In this document: positions 21,900 through 33,559 of the stretch, one piece after another
Layout: every line of letters starts with the position of its first letter
Numbering within the stretch: the stretch's first letter is position 1
From: Neoceratodus forsteri
Lineage: Eukaryota; Chordata; Ceratodontiformes; Ceratodontidae
DNA: 64,000 nt
Direction: 5' to 3'
Assembly (NCBI GenBank): GCA_016271365.2
Contig: CM028132.1
Span: 1,190,077,001 to 1,190,141,000, forward strand
Position numbers and translations under genes: made by a program
The notes under the pieces: model-generated
Told to the model about the DNA's origin: nothing
Database searches by the model: none
Seen by the model: only the letters and a program-made list of their open reading frames with translations

Positions 21900-24800
21900 A
21901 CTCGCTTTATTATCATGTTGCACAAATTCATAAATCACTTGTTACAGATCTATATCCACATCTTGTACTCAAAATACAATTTTATAATGGTACATTTGAT
22001 TTAGCACAGGTAATAAATCATGTTCTCATTTTCTCTTTCTCTTTAGGAATTCTTGTCAGTCTTTAGATGTTCTGCAAATATAGTCCACATCTCGGGAGTT
22101 AATCAAAAAAGCATTTTCCCATATTACTTTTCTTGACATTAACCAACCATGTACCATTATACAATTCATCTGTAACTAAGAATTTCTGCTCATCTGGATT
22201 TTCCGTTGTCTAAGTTAATAAAGAATTCTTAATGAAATAAACAAGGAACTTTTAAACAGTTGCATAAATTCTTGGCTGGATATTAGTTGTAGTTCATATT
22301 TTTTTTAATTCAATCTGCACAAACTGACCTTTAGATTGTGGAGGCTTACTGAGAAAGCACTGAGATACCGTCTATTTCTTCCAACAGATGCATAAATGGT
22401 AGCCACATGCCCATGAATTTTTCTCTTTGCAGATGTAATTCTGCTGTGACTCTTTCTGATCTCTCAGTTTCTTTTACTACAGTATGTCTATCCAGTACTT
22501 CAAAGTAGGAGGGGTGGGAGCTAACCATTTCCTGGTAATAGCTTTATTGGCGGCCGCCAGTAAGATACCTATAAAGCTTTTCTTTCAGTTTGATCCTCTG
22601 TTAACCACTGGGAGCCCCAAAACCATATGTTCAAAAGTGAGCTGTAATTTACTTCCAGTCATTTGTGTGAATTTGGCCGTAACCTCTTTCCAATATTGAG
22701 AGATCTTGGGACAAGACCAAACAATGTGATGATGTGTTCCCACAATCCCGCCAACATTTTTCTGAGAGTGTGGCTCCATAGTGCTTTGTTCTGGTAGGGG
22801 TGTTAAAGAATCTAGCTACTATTTTCCACTGGAATTCCTTCCAGTTTGGCGACACTGATGTTCTAAAGACCCCATCCCATATAGATTGCCACCCTCACTG
22901 ATCTATCTGGATTCCAGCTTCCCTTTCCCAATCAGTCTGATTTTTTAGGGTGTCAGTAGCCATAGAATATTGGTAGCTCTTTAGTAGATTAGGTATTAGT
23001 TTGGGTTCTGTTGGGTTCTGCGCTGCTCGTGTTATCACTTCTACCACTGGGTGTGGTGCCTGTTGTACCTTCTCTAGGTTATTGTTGTGAGAAAGGAAAG
23101 ACCTCACTTGAAGATACCTAAAAATGTGGGATTTTGGTATCCCAAACTCAGTTTCTATCTCCCCAAAGGATTTCACCCCATTTTGATTTACAAATTGTTC
23201 AAAGTGCACCAAACCCAGATGTCTCCATCTAGCAAAGGCTTCATCTACCCTTGGAGAGAAGGAATGTGACACAGGAGGTAATCTCCATTTTATTGAACAT
23301 TAAATCAGACAGCCCCAAATTATCTTTAATCTGTCCTCAAATTCTGTATGTCTGGGTCTGCCGCGTGTTCGGTGACTTATATTTCTTTAGAATGCATGGT
23401 AGCTTCGAAAAATCTTTGAGAGGATTTGATCCTGGCGTGCCCTCAATTTCCATGTCCCTCCATGCCTGAGAAGATTCCTTCGAGCAGTACACCGTCCAGG
23501 GGGTTAGTTGTGCTGTTAAATAATATTTTTTTTAGATTGGGCAGTCCCAAACCTCCTTGCAGTTTGGGTCTTGTAAGTATTTTCCAGGCTACCCTAGCTT
23601 TGTGGCCTCCCCATATATAGTGCTGTATGGCCTTGTTAATTTTTTTCCATTCCACTGCAGGGATACGTATTGGAAGGCTACTAAATAAAAACCAAAACCT
23701 GGGTAGCACATTCATGCATATTGTCTCCCCATTAGGCTAGGGGGCAAAATTTCCCATCTTTTTAAGTCTGTGAATACATTCTTTAAAAGCTTCCCATAGT
23801 TTAGGTTGTACAGTTGCTTCAGATGCAGAGAGATATAAATCCATTTGAAAGGTATCAATTGGGTCAACTCAGGTGTGTTGGTTCCACTAATTAACAGAAC
23901 CTCTGTTTTGTCTGGGTTTATTTTAAACCCTGATATCTGACTATAGGCCGAAATGATCTGGGGTAGCACTGGAAAAGAGCTTTCTGGTTCACCCAAGTAA
24001 AGCATGGTATCATCCGTGTACAACAAAATCTTGTTTTCCACTCTCCCCCACCCTTATAGCTTCAGTGTCAGGATTAGACCTAATTGCCTCTGCGAAAGGT
24101 TCAACACTAAGGGCAAATAACAATGGGGATAATGGGTAACCTTGTTGTGTCCCACGTTTAATAAAAAGTGGGGCAGAGATGGAGCCATTAACCCTAACCC
24201 TTGCATGTCATTCACAATATAAAGCTCTGATCCAATTTAAAAACTGTGATCCAAACCCGAATTTTGTTGATGGAGCCTCTAAATAATACCATCTTAAGCG
24301 GTCCAATGCTTTTTCCGCATCTATTGCTATAGCTGTTTGAGTATTTTTCATACTGCTCCCTCATCCAAGTACATTTAAGCATCGCCTTATGTTATCTTGT
24401 ATGTGCCTGTACGGGACAAAATCCGATTGGTCCGGGTGTATGAGGTCTGGTAAATATTTGTTAAGTCTAGTGGCTAAGATTTTAGTAAAAATCTTAGAGT
24501 TGGTGTTTAATAAGGATATGGGTCTGTATGAAGAACATTGTTCCGGGGGTTTACCTTCTTTGGAAAGAACTACAATGATGGTGTCTCTCCAAGTATGGGG
24601 GAAATCAGTCTCTGCCTCACAGACATTAAAAAGATCTAGTAGGATTGGGGCTAAAGTGTCCGAGAAGGTTTGGTAAAATTCTGAGTTGAAGCCGGCTTGG
24701 CCTGGGGATTTACCTTTTTTGAGAGATTTTATTGTTTCTTTGATTTCCTGTGGGGTTATAGGGGATTCCAATGAGAGCCTAACCTCTTCTGTTAGTTTGG

Positions 24801-25240
24801 GAAGAGTTAATTTACTTAGAATACTTTGTGAGAACCTGTTTTCCCTCCCTTCTGGCTTATATAAGTCAGTGTAGTAGTTTTTAAAGGCTTCTGCAATCTG
24901 TTTAGGGGAATAATTATCTTTTAATTTATTGTTGTGTTTAGTCTGAATACGTTTGATATTCCTGTCCACCTGTGTTCTACGTAACCTGAAAGGAAGTAAC
25001 CTGCTCGCTCCATTTCCCTGTTCATAATATGCTTGCCTCATGTATCTAAGCTTCCCCTCCACTTGTACATCCCATAGTTCCTGTAATTCCTTTCTTGTCT
25101 GTTCCATCTGTTTCAGTGTGTCCCTAGAACCCTTTGCTTTGTGCTCTGCTTCCAACTTGTGTAGTTGATCCTCTAATCTTAATTGTTTCTCAGTAAGAGC
25201 TGTCTTAAGCCTAAAGGAATACGCAATGATCTCCCCCCCG
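21900..25240 (-). pseudogene. L1 ORF2: RT and C-terminal domains
   Basis: The minus strand from about 25,155 gives an intact run of 264 residues with K-G-K-S-P-G-Q-A-G-F-N-S-E-F-Y (usually GPDGFTNEFY), S-S-Y-R-P-I-S-L-L-N and a P-D-Q-S-D-F-V-x-x-R block, the L1 RT signature order. Near 24,000 the catalytic motif appears as Y-T-D-D (usually YADD). Further on come W-S-C-P-K-I-S-Q-Y-W (about 22,710) and an MTGSKLQLT-like segment, typical of L1 ORF2 C-termini. Frameshifts separate these blocks. Confidence 0.85.
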
Positions 25241-25368
25241 TAGTACCACCTTAATAGTGTCCCAGTACCATTTTATCCTTGTATCTTTAGTATTATTATG
25301 TGTCTGATAAGTTTGTATAACTGATTTTAGTTTTTCCTAAACTTTTCCCTGCCCAGGAGCGAGGTGTT

Positions 25369-25401
<33 letters not shown>

Positions 25402-27200
25402 CTTTATTTATTCAGGCGGACATCATTGAGCGAAGCTCATTTACAAGATGGACCTGATAGGTCAAGATCAAAATAAGGTACTGTAGCATACATAAACAAA
25501 TACAGAGAAAGAGACAAAGATTTAAATATAAATAAACAGCTACAATAATAAAAAAACGTATATACAAGCAAGGTAGCTAATGATTTTGGACCACAAAACA
25601 AAATAATTCAGACAGGTTTGACCCAGATGACTGTAAGGTATTGGGATTGTGGAATTGGTCAGGTTGTGTTGTAATTGGGTAGATACTTAAGCAAGTAGAA
25701 ATGGGGGGATAAAAAAGAAGGGAATGGCAATGGATTTTAGGGTATATTGTAGCTAAGTTTAGAAAAATATATAAACTGTGATAGAAAGAAAAAAGGGGGT
25801 AAAGGTAAGAGGATTAGGCTTAGTGAAAGCAGTTGCATCTCTCAGGAAAGAGACTTATAAAGAGCTTTTTAAAGGATGCTATAGGGATGAAGGTGTTCAA
25901 CTTTAGGGTCTTCTGCAGAGAATTCCAGGTAGATGCTAAGAAGTAGCTGATTGCAGATCTCCCATGCCGGGTACAGGCTTTAGGTATCTTCAAGGTGATA
26001 AGGTTATTGCTTCTTAGGGCATATGATCTAGGTGTAGCCAGGGTAAAGCAATCAGAAATATAAGATGGAAGTTTATTTGACAGAGCTTTGTAAATCCATA
26101 GTGCAGCATTTTTATTCCTTCTAAGGTGTAAGGATGTCCAGCCAACAGCATTATAGAGAGAGAGCAGTGATGAGTGTTGAAGGGAAGGTCTGTGATGAAT
26201 CTTAGAGCTCTGTGATACAAGGTATCCAATTTACTTAAATAGGACATAGTACAGTGGCCATAAAGGAAATCTGCATAATCGATGAGAGATAGAAATGATG
26301 CCTGTATTAGTCTTTGTTTGGACTCTATGGTTAGATAATGTTTGATTCTGAAGAATAGGCCGAGCCTCTGTCTGAGTTTTTTAAGGAGTTCCTCAACATG
26401 TTGAGTGTAATCAAGTCTATTATCAATCCATACCCCTAGATATTTGAATTTATCCACATAATCCAGATTTTCTCCAAGGATGGTGGATAGTTGGGGAAGA
26501 ATGTTTGATGAGAGAGTGGTAGAATATATATTGGTGGAAAAGAACATAGCCTTTGTCTTCTTGGCATTTAATAGTAGTTTATTTTCAAGTAGTTGATGTT
26601 GCAGCAGGGAGAATTCTGATTGTAATAACTCACAGGCCTTTGATGGTGAGGGGTTACTGACATACAAGACAGTGTCATCAGCAAAAAGGTGGACATTGGC
26701 AACAGTGAGGTTGGAATCAATGTTATTGATATAGACAGCAAAGAGGATAGGGCCCAGGATGGATCCTTGTGGTACTCCCCTTAGAAGTGGTTTTGAGGAG
26801 GATAGGGCACCTTCATCTTTCACCTGCTGTATTCTATCAGTGAGGTAACATCTGAACCACCCAAGGGAGGTTGAATCCAGGCCTAAGGAGTGCAGTGAGG
26901 AAATTAGCAGCTCATGATCCACTGTATCAAAGGCTTTACTTAGGTCTAGAAATTCAGCACAGATGCTGTTTTTTGTCTAACTCAGTTTGCCAATCATTTG
27001 TTACTTTTGCTAATGCAGAAATGGTACTGTGTCGGTCCTAAACCCAGATTGAGCAGGGTTAAGTAGGTTATTAGCATCGAGGTAGTCTCTTAGTTGGATA
27101 CTCACCAGCTTTTCTAACATTTTAGACAGCACAGGTAGGATGGATATAGGTCTATAATTGTTGAGATCCATGGGGTCCCCTTCATCCTCCAGAGGGTCTG
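25369..27200 (-). mobile_element. CR1/L2-group LINE ('LINE B') inserted in L1 ORF2
   Basis: Inserted between the L1 endonuclease and RT regions, minus strand. The 3' tail is the (AATC)n run at 25,369-25,398. The minus-strand frame 26,922-26,014 (302 residues) has D-H-E-L-L-I near the start, then G-V-P-Q-G-S-I-L-G-P-I-L-F, the catalytic L-F-A-D-D-T-V-L-Y, F-K-Y-L-G-V-W-I-D-N-R-L-D-Y and a thumb region. A separate frame at 27,210-27,010 gives N-N-Y-R-P-I-S-I-L-P-V-L-S-K-M-L-E-K. The element is 5'-truncated before its endonuclease. L2-like clades such as Crack or Daphne are possible. Confidence 0.85.
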
Positions 27201-27214
27201 TTTCTCCCAATCCC

Positions 27215-27940
27215 CTAATTTGGACTTTAAAGTTACAGCCGAGTGATCTGAAATTATTTTGGTATGAATAGTGCAGTCTGCGACTTTATGGAAATCCACT
27301 GCACTACACAAAAAATAATCTATGCGTGAGTAGGATGTATTAGGGTTGGAATAGAAAGTTTAATCTTTCTCTTTGGGGTGGAGGTCTCGCCATATCTTAG
27401 TAAGTGCCAGTTCCCTTATCCCTGCCTTTACTGCTCTTGTCATATTTCTATTCATGGTAGACTTCTGTGAGGAGCGGTCCAAGCTCGGGGAGATCACATA
27501 GTTGAAATCCCCTCCTATAAACACCATGCCTTCTCCCAGTCCTGCTATTCTTTGGAAAACTTGTTTAAAAAAATTAGGGTCATCCTCATTGGGGCCGTAT
27601 AAATTTATCAAATTAATTGGCTGCGAGAATATCTTGCCTGATATAGAGACATATCTCCCCTCCAGAGCTTGGACTTCCCTTTCGAGCTCAAGCTGGACAT
27701 GTTTCCCCACTAAGATAGCCACCCCAGTTTTCTTCCCAGTTGGGTGTGATGCTTCCACTACCCGTCCTACAGGTTCTTGCTAATTTCTGATGTTCCCAGA
27801 GAAATTGTCGTGTTTCTTAGATAAAACCTATATCTGTGTGGTGCATTTTGAGGTAGCTGAGAATCTTTGTCTGTTTCATTGGGGAGTTAATACCCTGCAC
27901 GTTCAGGGATGTAAGATTTAGCGTACCCATTTTTTCCTTT
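27215..27940 (-). pseudogene. L1 ORF2: endonuclease domain
   Basis: The minus strand from about 27,930 reads L-N-V-Q-G-I-N-S-P-M-K, the start of an L1 AP-like endonuclease. It continues to D-I-G-F with a stop in place of the Q before E-T-R. The frame 27,758-27,360 then contains I-N-L-Y-G-P-N, G-G-D-F-N-Y-V and the linker after it. A later S-D-H-S-A-V block lies near 27,245. The Asn, Asp and His positions can be seen, but the stop at the QE motif and frameshifts make it inactive. Confidence 0.8.
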
Positions 27941-28780
27941 TTTTACCCTTAAAAGAGATCCCCAAGTGCCTCTCCCTATTAATTCTATTGTTTCTCTCTT
28001 TAGCTCTCCTGCAATCTGTCTTGTTCTTCTGCACATATATAACATTTATAAGCCTTCTAGTAAATACCAGCCTGTAAGGGTTAACAGTAGACACAACAGG
28101 TGCCATTAACTGATTTGAATGGTAGTAAAAAAAATAATACAACATTGGACAGTACATTTCAACTGTTTTCATTTTGTACTTCCTAGGTGTTGCTCCCTAA
28201 GGTTCCGGAGCACTATTAGCTAACGCTAGTTTGCCTGTGTATTGAGTGACAGGCCTGACTATACGAAGTCAGTAATTAAATGAAGATGTCACCTTACTCC
28301 CCCACTGAACAAGCGTGGGGAACTAGGCCTGTGATGTAGTAAGGCCTAGGGCTGAGGACAAGCATCCTGGGTCGTCGCAACCTTCTGTAGTGTGCTTGGC
28401 CCACTTACTCTAGGGGGGGGTGGTGGTGGTAGTAATCACTTTCTCTATTGCTATTCATAAATCCTTTATATTCAGTTTGAGTTGCAGGATTATATCTTTA
28501 TTGATTTCGCTACAGGGAAAGTATTTCCAACTTAATCCTGCCCTCAGTTTCCTCTTAGCCTTGGTGGCCCCCCTTCCTTTCAGATTCCGTCACTCTTCCC
28601 ATATCTCGTGGGAGAGAAACCCCATAAAAACAATTCTTTATAACCCTTGTTATAATCTCACACTTACTCCCTTCCATGCGGGTGGCCACTTTCAGGTACG
28701 GCCAACACGGGGGGAGGGGAGGAGGCACTCTTAAACTAAGCAAACTCAAGCAAAAGCTTCAAAAATGTCTTACTGTACAA
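27941..28780. other. L1 inter-ORF region
   Basis: About 0.8 kb between the end of ORF1 and the start of the endonuclease on the minus strand. No conserved frame was seen. The frames present are short and lack family resemblance. Confidence 0.5.
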
Positions 28781-29490
28781 TCAAGTGTGGGGTTCAAATC
28801 CACAGTCTTGCATCTTGGTTTCCGATGTAGTAATTGCGGCTGATTCTGTCGCCAGGAGATCCTGAAGGTTTGCACTCAGGTGTGAAGGCCATGATATTGC
28901 TGATGGCAGGGCTCTTCTGGGTCTTCCTGCTCGGTGCCACGCCACCTTGGTTATCTCTCGTTCCAGCGCGATTGAGTGGAGATCTAGTATCCTCACTCCC
29001 AAGTTGCGCAATGTTGAAGCTGCATCATATAATGAGTCAAAGAGTTGAGGGCCTTTCTCCATGAAAGTACGCAGGCGGGCCAGATATTGGAGTTGTATTT
29101 TGATCCCGTTTTCTTTGCCCAGCTTTATTACCTCTTTCACCTGCTTTCTCTGGATGTTTAGGAAATCTGAGAAGTTCTGGTCAAAATAAAACCTCTGAGC
29201 ATCAATAAGCACTTCTTTTTGTTTCCATGCCGTCTGAAGAATAGCCTGTCTGTCCCTGTAGTTGAGCATTTTGTTCCTTTGGCTTTTGTATCAGGGACAT
29301 GTGAGCCCTTTCCACTACATAAGGCACTTCAGGGTTCAGTTTCAGCATATTCTCCAGGATATGTTTAATAAATTCTTCCATATTAGGGAAGGAATCCTCC
29401 ATCCCCTCTGGTACCCCATATGTTTTGAAATTATTTCTTCGGGCCCTGTTTTCCTGGTCGTCCAATTTGGCCTGCAGTTCATGCTCCTGG
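28781..29490 (-). pseudogene. L1 ORF1, RNA-binding C-terminal part
   Basis: Minus-strand frames read D-D-Q-E-N-R-A-R-R-N-N-F-K-T-Y-G-V-P-E (29,465 onward), the start of the L1 ORF1p RRM (usually DxENRSRRNNLRIxGxPE). Then come V-E-R-A-H near 29,310 and N-Y-R-D-R-Q-A-I-L-Q-T-A from 29,263 (usually YxDKxxIL), which begins the C-terminal domain. A frameshift near 29,270 separates them. The N-terminal part lies beyond a CR1 insertion at 31,103-31,506. Confidence 0.85.
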
Positions 29491-29491
29491 T

Positions 29492-31104
29492 CCTACAAGA
29501 GCGTGCTAAGCTCAGGGTGGACCAGGCAATGGGACCTGATGGCATACATCCCAGGGTACTTAAGGAGCTAAGGGTGGAACTAGCAGAGCCATTAGCAGAA
29601 CTGTTTAGTGAGTCTCTGAGCACAGAAGAGGTCCCAGAAGACTGGAGAAGGGCTCATGTGATCCTGCTCCACAAGAGTGGTAGCAGGAAGGAGGCAGGGA
29701 ACTACGTACCAGTCAGTCTTACCTCAGTAGTGGGCAAGATTATGGAGGCACTCCTTAAGGAAAGGATAGTGCAACACCTGGAATCCATAGGGGCACAGGA
29801 TCCAAGACAGCATGGGTTTACAAAAGGAAGGTCCTGTCAAACTCATCTCATAGATTTCTTTGACTGGGTAACCAGAATGGTGGACCAAGGGGGAGCAGTT
29901 GATGTCGCCTACCTTGACTTCAGCAAAGCTTTCGACACTGTTCCACATAGAAGATTGATAAATAAGCTGGCTAGGCTCGGGTGGGTCAGAAGTTGGTCAA
30001 CTGGGTGGCAAACTGGTTGACGGGCAGAAAACAGAGAGTGGTGGTAAATGGTATACAGTCAGAAGAGATGCAAGTCACAAGTGGGGTACCTCAGGGATCA
30101 GTCCTGGGGCCAGTCCTCTTCAATATCTTCATTAGTGACATTGCAGATAGACTAGAGGGTAAGACTTGTCTGTTTGCAGATGACACCAAGATCTGCAACA
30201 GAGTAGATGATCCAGATGGGGTGGGCAGAATAAGAAGAGATCTGGATAAACTAGCAAAATGGTCAGAAGAGTGGCAACTGGGATTTAATGCAAAGAAGTG
30301 CAAGATCATGCACATAGGGAAGAGAAACCTGAAGCCACCTATAGGCTGGGAGGGGAGTTGCTGGCAGTCATAAAGGAAGAAAGAGACTTGGGCATCATCA
30401 TCACCGATGACCTGAAATCATCCAAGCAGATCTCTAAAGCAGTAGGTAAGGCTAGGGGGAGTTTAAGGGTGTATTAGTAGTGGTATCACAAGTCTTAAGA
30501 GGGAGATAATAATCCCTCTTTACAAGACACTGGTTAGGCCCCATCTGGAGTACTGCGTGCAGTACTGGAGGCCACATCTTCACAAGGACATTCACCAGAC
30601 TGAGGCAGTCCAGAGAAGGGCAACCAGAATGGTGCAGGGACTGCATCAGAAGACATATGAGGACAGATTAATGGAGCTCAATATGTATACCCTTGAGCAA
30701 AGGAGGGAGAGAGGTGATATGATCGAAACATTCAAACACCTTAAGGGCATTAACAAGGTGAAAGAGTCTAACATGTTTAAATATAAGAAAAATAGCAGGA
30801 CAAGAGGACACAGCATGAGATTAGAGGGAGGCCGATTAAGGGGGAATGTGAGGAAATTCTTTTTCACAGAAAGAGTGGTGGATGCATGGAACAGCCTACC
30901 TCAGGAAGTGGTGGCTATGAATACAGTGCAGGGCTTCAAACAGGCATGGGATAGGCATACGGGAGCAATACAGATGAGTATGAATAGATAGGCCACTGAC
31001 AGAGCAAAGGCCGATGGCACATTTATAAGGTAGAAAAAGAAATGGACAGACTGGATGGACCTTGCGGTCCTTATCTGCCATCAACCTCTATGTTTCTATG
31101 TTTT
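29492..31104 (+). mobile_element. CR1 LINE, 5'-truncated, inserted in L1 ORF1
   Basis: The plus strand reads Q-A-M-G-P-D-G-I-H-P-R-V-L-K-E-L, N-Y-V-P-V-S-L-T-S (usually NYRPVSLTS) and Q-H-G-F-T-K-G-R-S-C-Q-T, then D-V-A-Y-L-D-F-S-K-A-F-D-T-V-P-H in one frame to 30,020. A shifted frame, 29,981-30,373, carries S-G-V-P-Q-G-S-V-L-G-P-V-L-F and L-F-A-D-D-T-K-I. The C-terminal part is at 30,557-30,991. The 3' end shows the CR1 style GGACAGACTGGATGGACC ... TATGTTTCTATG. A few frameshifts only, so it is fairly young. Confidence 0.9.
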
Positions 31105-31506
31105 TATAAGATAGGGAATGGCCCGATCGTGTTGACTAGTTGAGTCTGCGAGGGTGCCTATCGCTCGTTCTGCTGCCATGGTTCTCTTGTCGATGCTGCG
31201 GATATCTACCCTAACATCTGCCACAGATAACTCCACCCGATGAAGTGCCTTGATGGTGCCATCGAGTTTACCCATAATTTCTTGTGGGTCTAAGGGCTCC
31301 AGGCTGTCCTCCGAATCCACGAGGCTCGCTATAGGGGAAGGTAGGCGCGAGTCCGATAGGCCCCGTTTTCTGTCTGTCTGCATCAAAGCTTTAATTTTTG
31401 CTGCTTGTATTCCTTTTGTCTTCATTTTAGCTGCCGCCATGTCTATCAGTGAGTCTACTTTGTGGGGATGTCCAATTAGCCAAGCTTTTTGTTGTTTTTT
31501 TTTCAT
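31105..31506 (-). pseudogene. L1 ORF1, N-terminal and coiled-coil part
   Basis: A 136-residue minus-strand frame starts M-K-K-K-Q-Q-K-A-W at 31,506, about 75 nt from the L1 5' end. It runs into a heptad-like stretch (H-R-V-E-L-S-V-A-D-V-R-V-D-I-R-S-I) expected of the ORF1p coiled coil. It is cut at about 31,105 by the CR1, and the downstream ORF1 domain resumes at 29,490. The start Met is the first in the element and is followed by a lysine-rich run, as in many ORF1 proteins. Confidence 0.75.
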
Positions 31507-31557
31507 TTATGTTTGCGACGACCCTATGAGCTGCTAAAGTCAGACAGCCATCCGAAC

Positions 31558-31576
31558 AGTGACGTCACCGGAAGTC
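31558..31576 (-). promoter_or_regulatory. Adjacent CRE and ETS motifs at the L1 5' end
   Basis: TGACGTCA (31,560-31,567, a consensus CRE/ATF site) runs directly into CCGGAAGT (31,568-31,575, a consensus ETS core, ACTTCCGG on the element strand). They lie within about 22 nt of the inferred L1 5' terminus at 31,581, where an internal promoter must act. Function is inferred from motif and position only. Confidence 0.6.
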
Positions 31577-31591
31577 TACCATTTGCGAGCC

Positions 31592-32435
31592 TTTTTTTCC
31601 TTTAGTGGTGTCTTACAGTGTATCTTTACTACCCCCCACACACACACACCCCAACTGGAAGTACTGCATAGCATCGGCAAAAGGACTTGTACAGTATTTG
31701 AATTAAGGCAAAGTTTGATTTTGGGTTGGTTTCAGTTTGCTTTTTTTCCTTTTCTTATCAGAAGTGTGCAGTCACGTAGAGTGGTCATTACACAAGATTT
31801 GGAAGTAATCCAGTGAGAAGAAGTGACAGCACACTAAGGTCACTTTTTTTTTTTTTACAAACATCAGATTTTACATGTTGTGTTGTAACCAACAAAGTGA
31901 TGTTGCAGTTGAGACCAGAAGACTGTAAGGAGACATGATATATAACGGAGACATGATATATAACTAGCTAGCAAGCACGGTCGTATGGAAGGCATCTGTT
32001 AGCATGGCCAGTTGGTTACTTAGAGGACACTGACAGTGTCGGACAGAACAGCTGACAGTGAGAAGGGACCTGAAACTGCAGTTACGTAATTTTGTGTATT
32101 TTTTTTTTTTTTTGTTAATAACCTTGATTATGAGTTGGGTATGTGTACAGGTATCACTCCCAAGGTTGCTTGCTAACCGAGAAAAAAAATGACTGACGTA
32201 TCGAGTTTGAAAATGTTATTGAGCTGACATCTACTGTGAAAATGCAAGCAGGCACAGGCACTGTTGATTTATTTACTAGTCTGTGTTGCATGATACCTGC
32301 CCTCGTCCCAGCTACTGTGAGCCAGTATCTGCAACCCATTTTCTAAACTAATTTGTACTCCGGAAAGGGAGGTTTGTGCCCAGGGGGGTGGATTTGTAAG
32401 TATTTAAAGAGCTGTATTACCTTAAAGTTTCTGTC
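31592..32435. other. Unassigned DNA with small direct duplication
   Basis: No family recognised. GGAGACATGATATATAAC occurs twice in tandem around 31,929-31,965, and T runs lie at 31,845 and 32,100. Confidence 0.45.
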
Positions 32436-32439
32436 TTAA

Positions 32440-33160
32440 CTGGCTCGAGGACAGGCAGCTCGGAGACACAGAACTCCTCAAGCAAAGAAATCTAGCTCAT
32501 ATTGTCCTCTCCCCTACTTGATTCAATGCCAGATCCTCCAATCATACCCTTCTCAATTGGATACTAACTGAGAGGACAGGGTAATATCAGTGGGGGTTCT
32601 GTCTGACTCTTTTAGTGATCATTGTGCACTTGGTCCTGTCACAGACCATGTCTACCACCCAAGCTCATTTGTTTTAGGAACTTTTCCAGATTCGACATGT
32701 CCAAACTATGGGCTGAACTTCTAGACATAAACTGGTCCACCCTCTCCTCATTAACCAACATAGATAAACCCCTGGGATTCCTTACAGCAGCTCTGTCTAC
32801 TATACAGGTTAAGCACTTCCCTCTCTCTACATAGCGCATCAGGGGAGGCAGCACTAAATGGCTCACCAAACAGCTGTTGTCTAAAATGAAGCAACGGAAC
32901 AAATCCTGGGTCACTTACAAAGCCTTTCTAACACCTGAAAATTAGCATACTTATTGGAGATTTAGAAATCTCTGTAAACAGGAATCTTAATGTCTTAAGG
33001 CCTCCTTTCTTAAAGTCTCGTCAAATTCATAACCTTGGGGACTGCCATCGCTTCTGGGCCTCAGTTAACTCTGTCATGAAACCTGCCCCTAGGCAGAATA
33101 CTGTAAACCTACTCGCTGATGCAAGACTTCAGACTGAACATTCAATTGTCACGGACATCT
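32440..33160 (+). pseudogene. LINE endonuclease C-terminus and linker fragment
   Basis: Decayed plus-strand frames read F-S-D-H-C-A-L (near 32,610, the S-D-H endonuclease motif), followed by a linker. Further on is F-W-A-S-V-N-S-V-M-K (near 33,050-33,080), the linker block F-W-x-x-V-N-S-L that precedes the RT of CR1/L2-group LINEs. Stops and shifts abound. Neither the RT nor the N-terminal endonuclease is present. Confidence 0.6.
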
Positions 33161-33164
33161 TAAA

Positions 33165-33540
33165 GGGACACTGTCAGGTTTTGGTGATATTTTTTCTACC
33201 TCACAATCCTGGTGCTTTTTGCTGCTCACATCCACATAGAAAGCACACCTGGGCACCTGATTGCTGAACGATATAAAAAAAATGCTGTTTTTAATCCAGC
33301 ATTACTTTTCAGTTGGACCAGCAAATTCTCCCACCGCCTGCAGCCTGGCACGTTCACAAGTGTTCTTGGCGCCGGAGCGCCTGTAGGCTCGTTCATGATG
33401 CTTTCATTTTTTTTTACAAGGCATATAAGTTTATTCAGAAATATAAACCTATAGAGATCACTAAGAATGGCAATGTAACTCTTTCCTTGAAACGAGCAGT
33501 ATAACTCATAGAAAAAGCACTTTGAAAAGTGAAGCCGTGA
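33165..33540. other. Unassigned DNA between two LINE fragments
   Basis: It begins TTAAAGGGACACTGTCAGG, a sequence like one end of several DNA transposons, but no matching inverted end was found. The remainder is AT-rich with no family resemblance. Confidence 0.35.
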
Positions 33541-33559
33541 CCCTTGGCATATGCATGTA

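Larger units (their letters stand above)
21882..31581 (-). mobile_element. L1 retrotransposon, near full-length, with two nested LINEs
   Basis: A T run at 21,882-21,897 is the poly(A) tail of a minus-strand element. TTTGCAAGCC (21,872-21,881) and TTTGCGAGCC (31,582-31,591) are a target duplication with one mismatch. In minus-strand order there is a short 5' UTR, ORF1, ORF2 endonuclease, RT and C-terminal region. Removing the inserted LINEs (25,369-27,200 and 29,492-31,104) leaves about 6.3 kb, a normal vertebrate L1 length. Frames are broken throughout. Confidence 0.85.

Noticed and set aside
29262..30020. 252-codon frame as one protein
   Set aside because: The first third is antisense to L1 ORF1 and only the part from about 29,492 is CR1. 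The fusion is an accident of the insertion boundary.
33165..33540. Possible MITE beginning TTAAAGGGACACTGTCAGG
   Set aside because: No matching inverted end or TTAA partner could be found downstream before the next LINE fragment.
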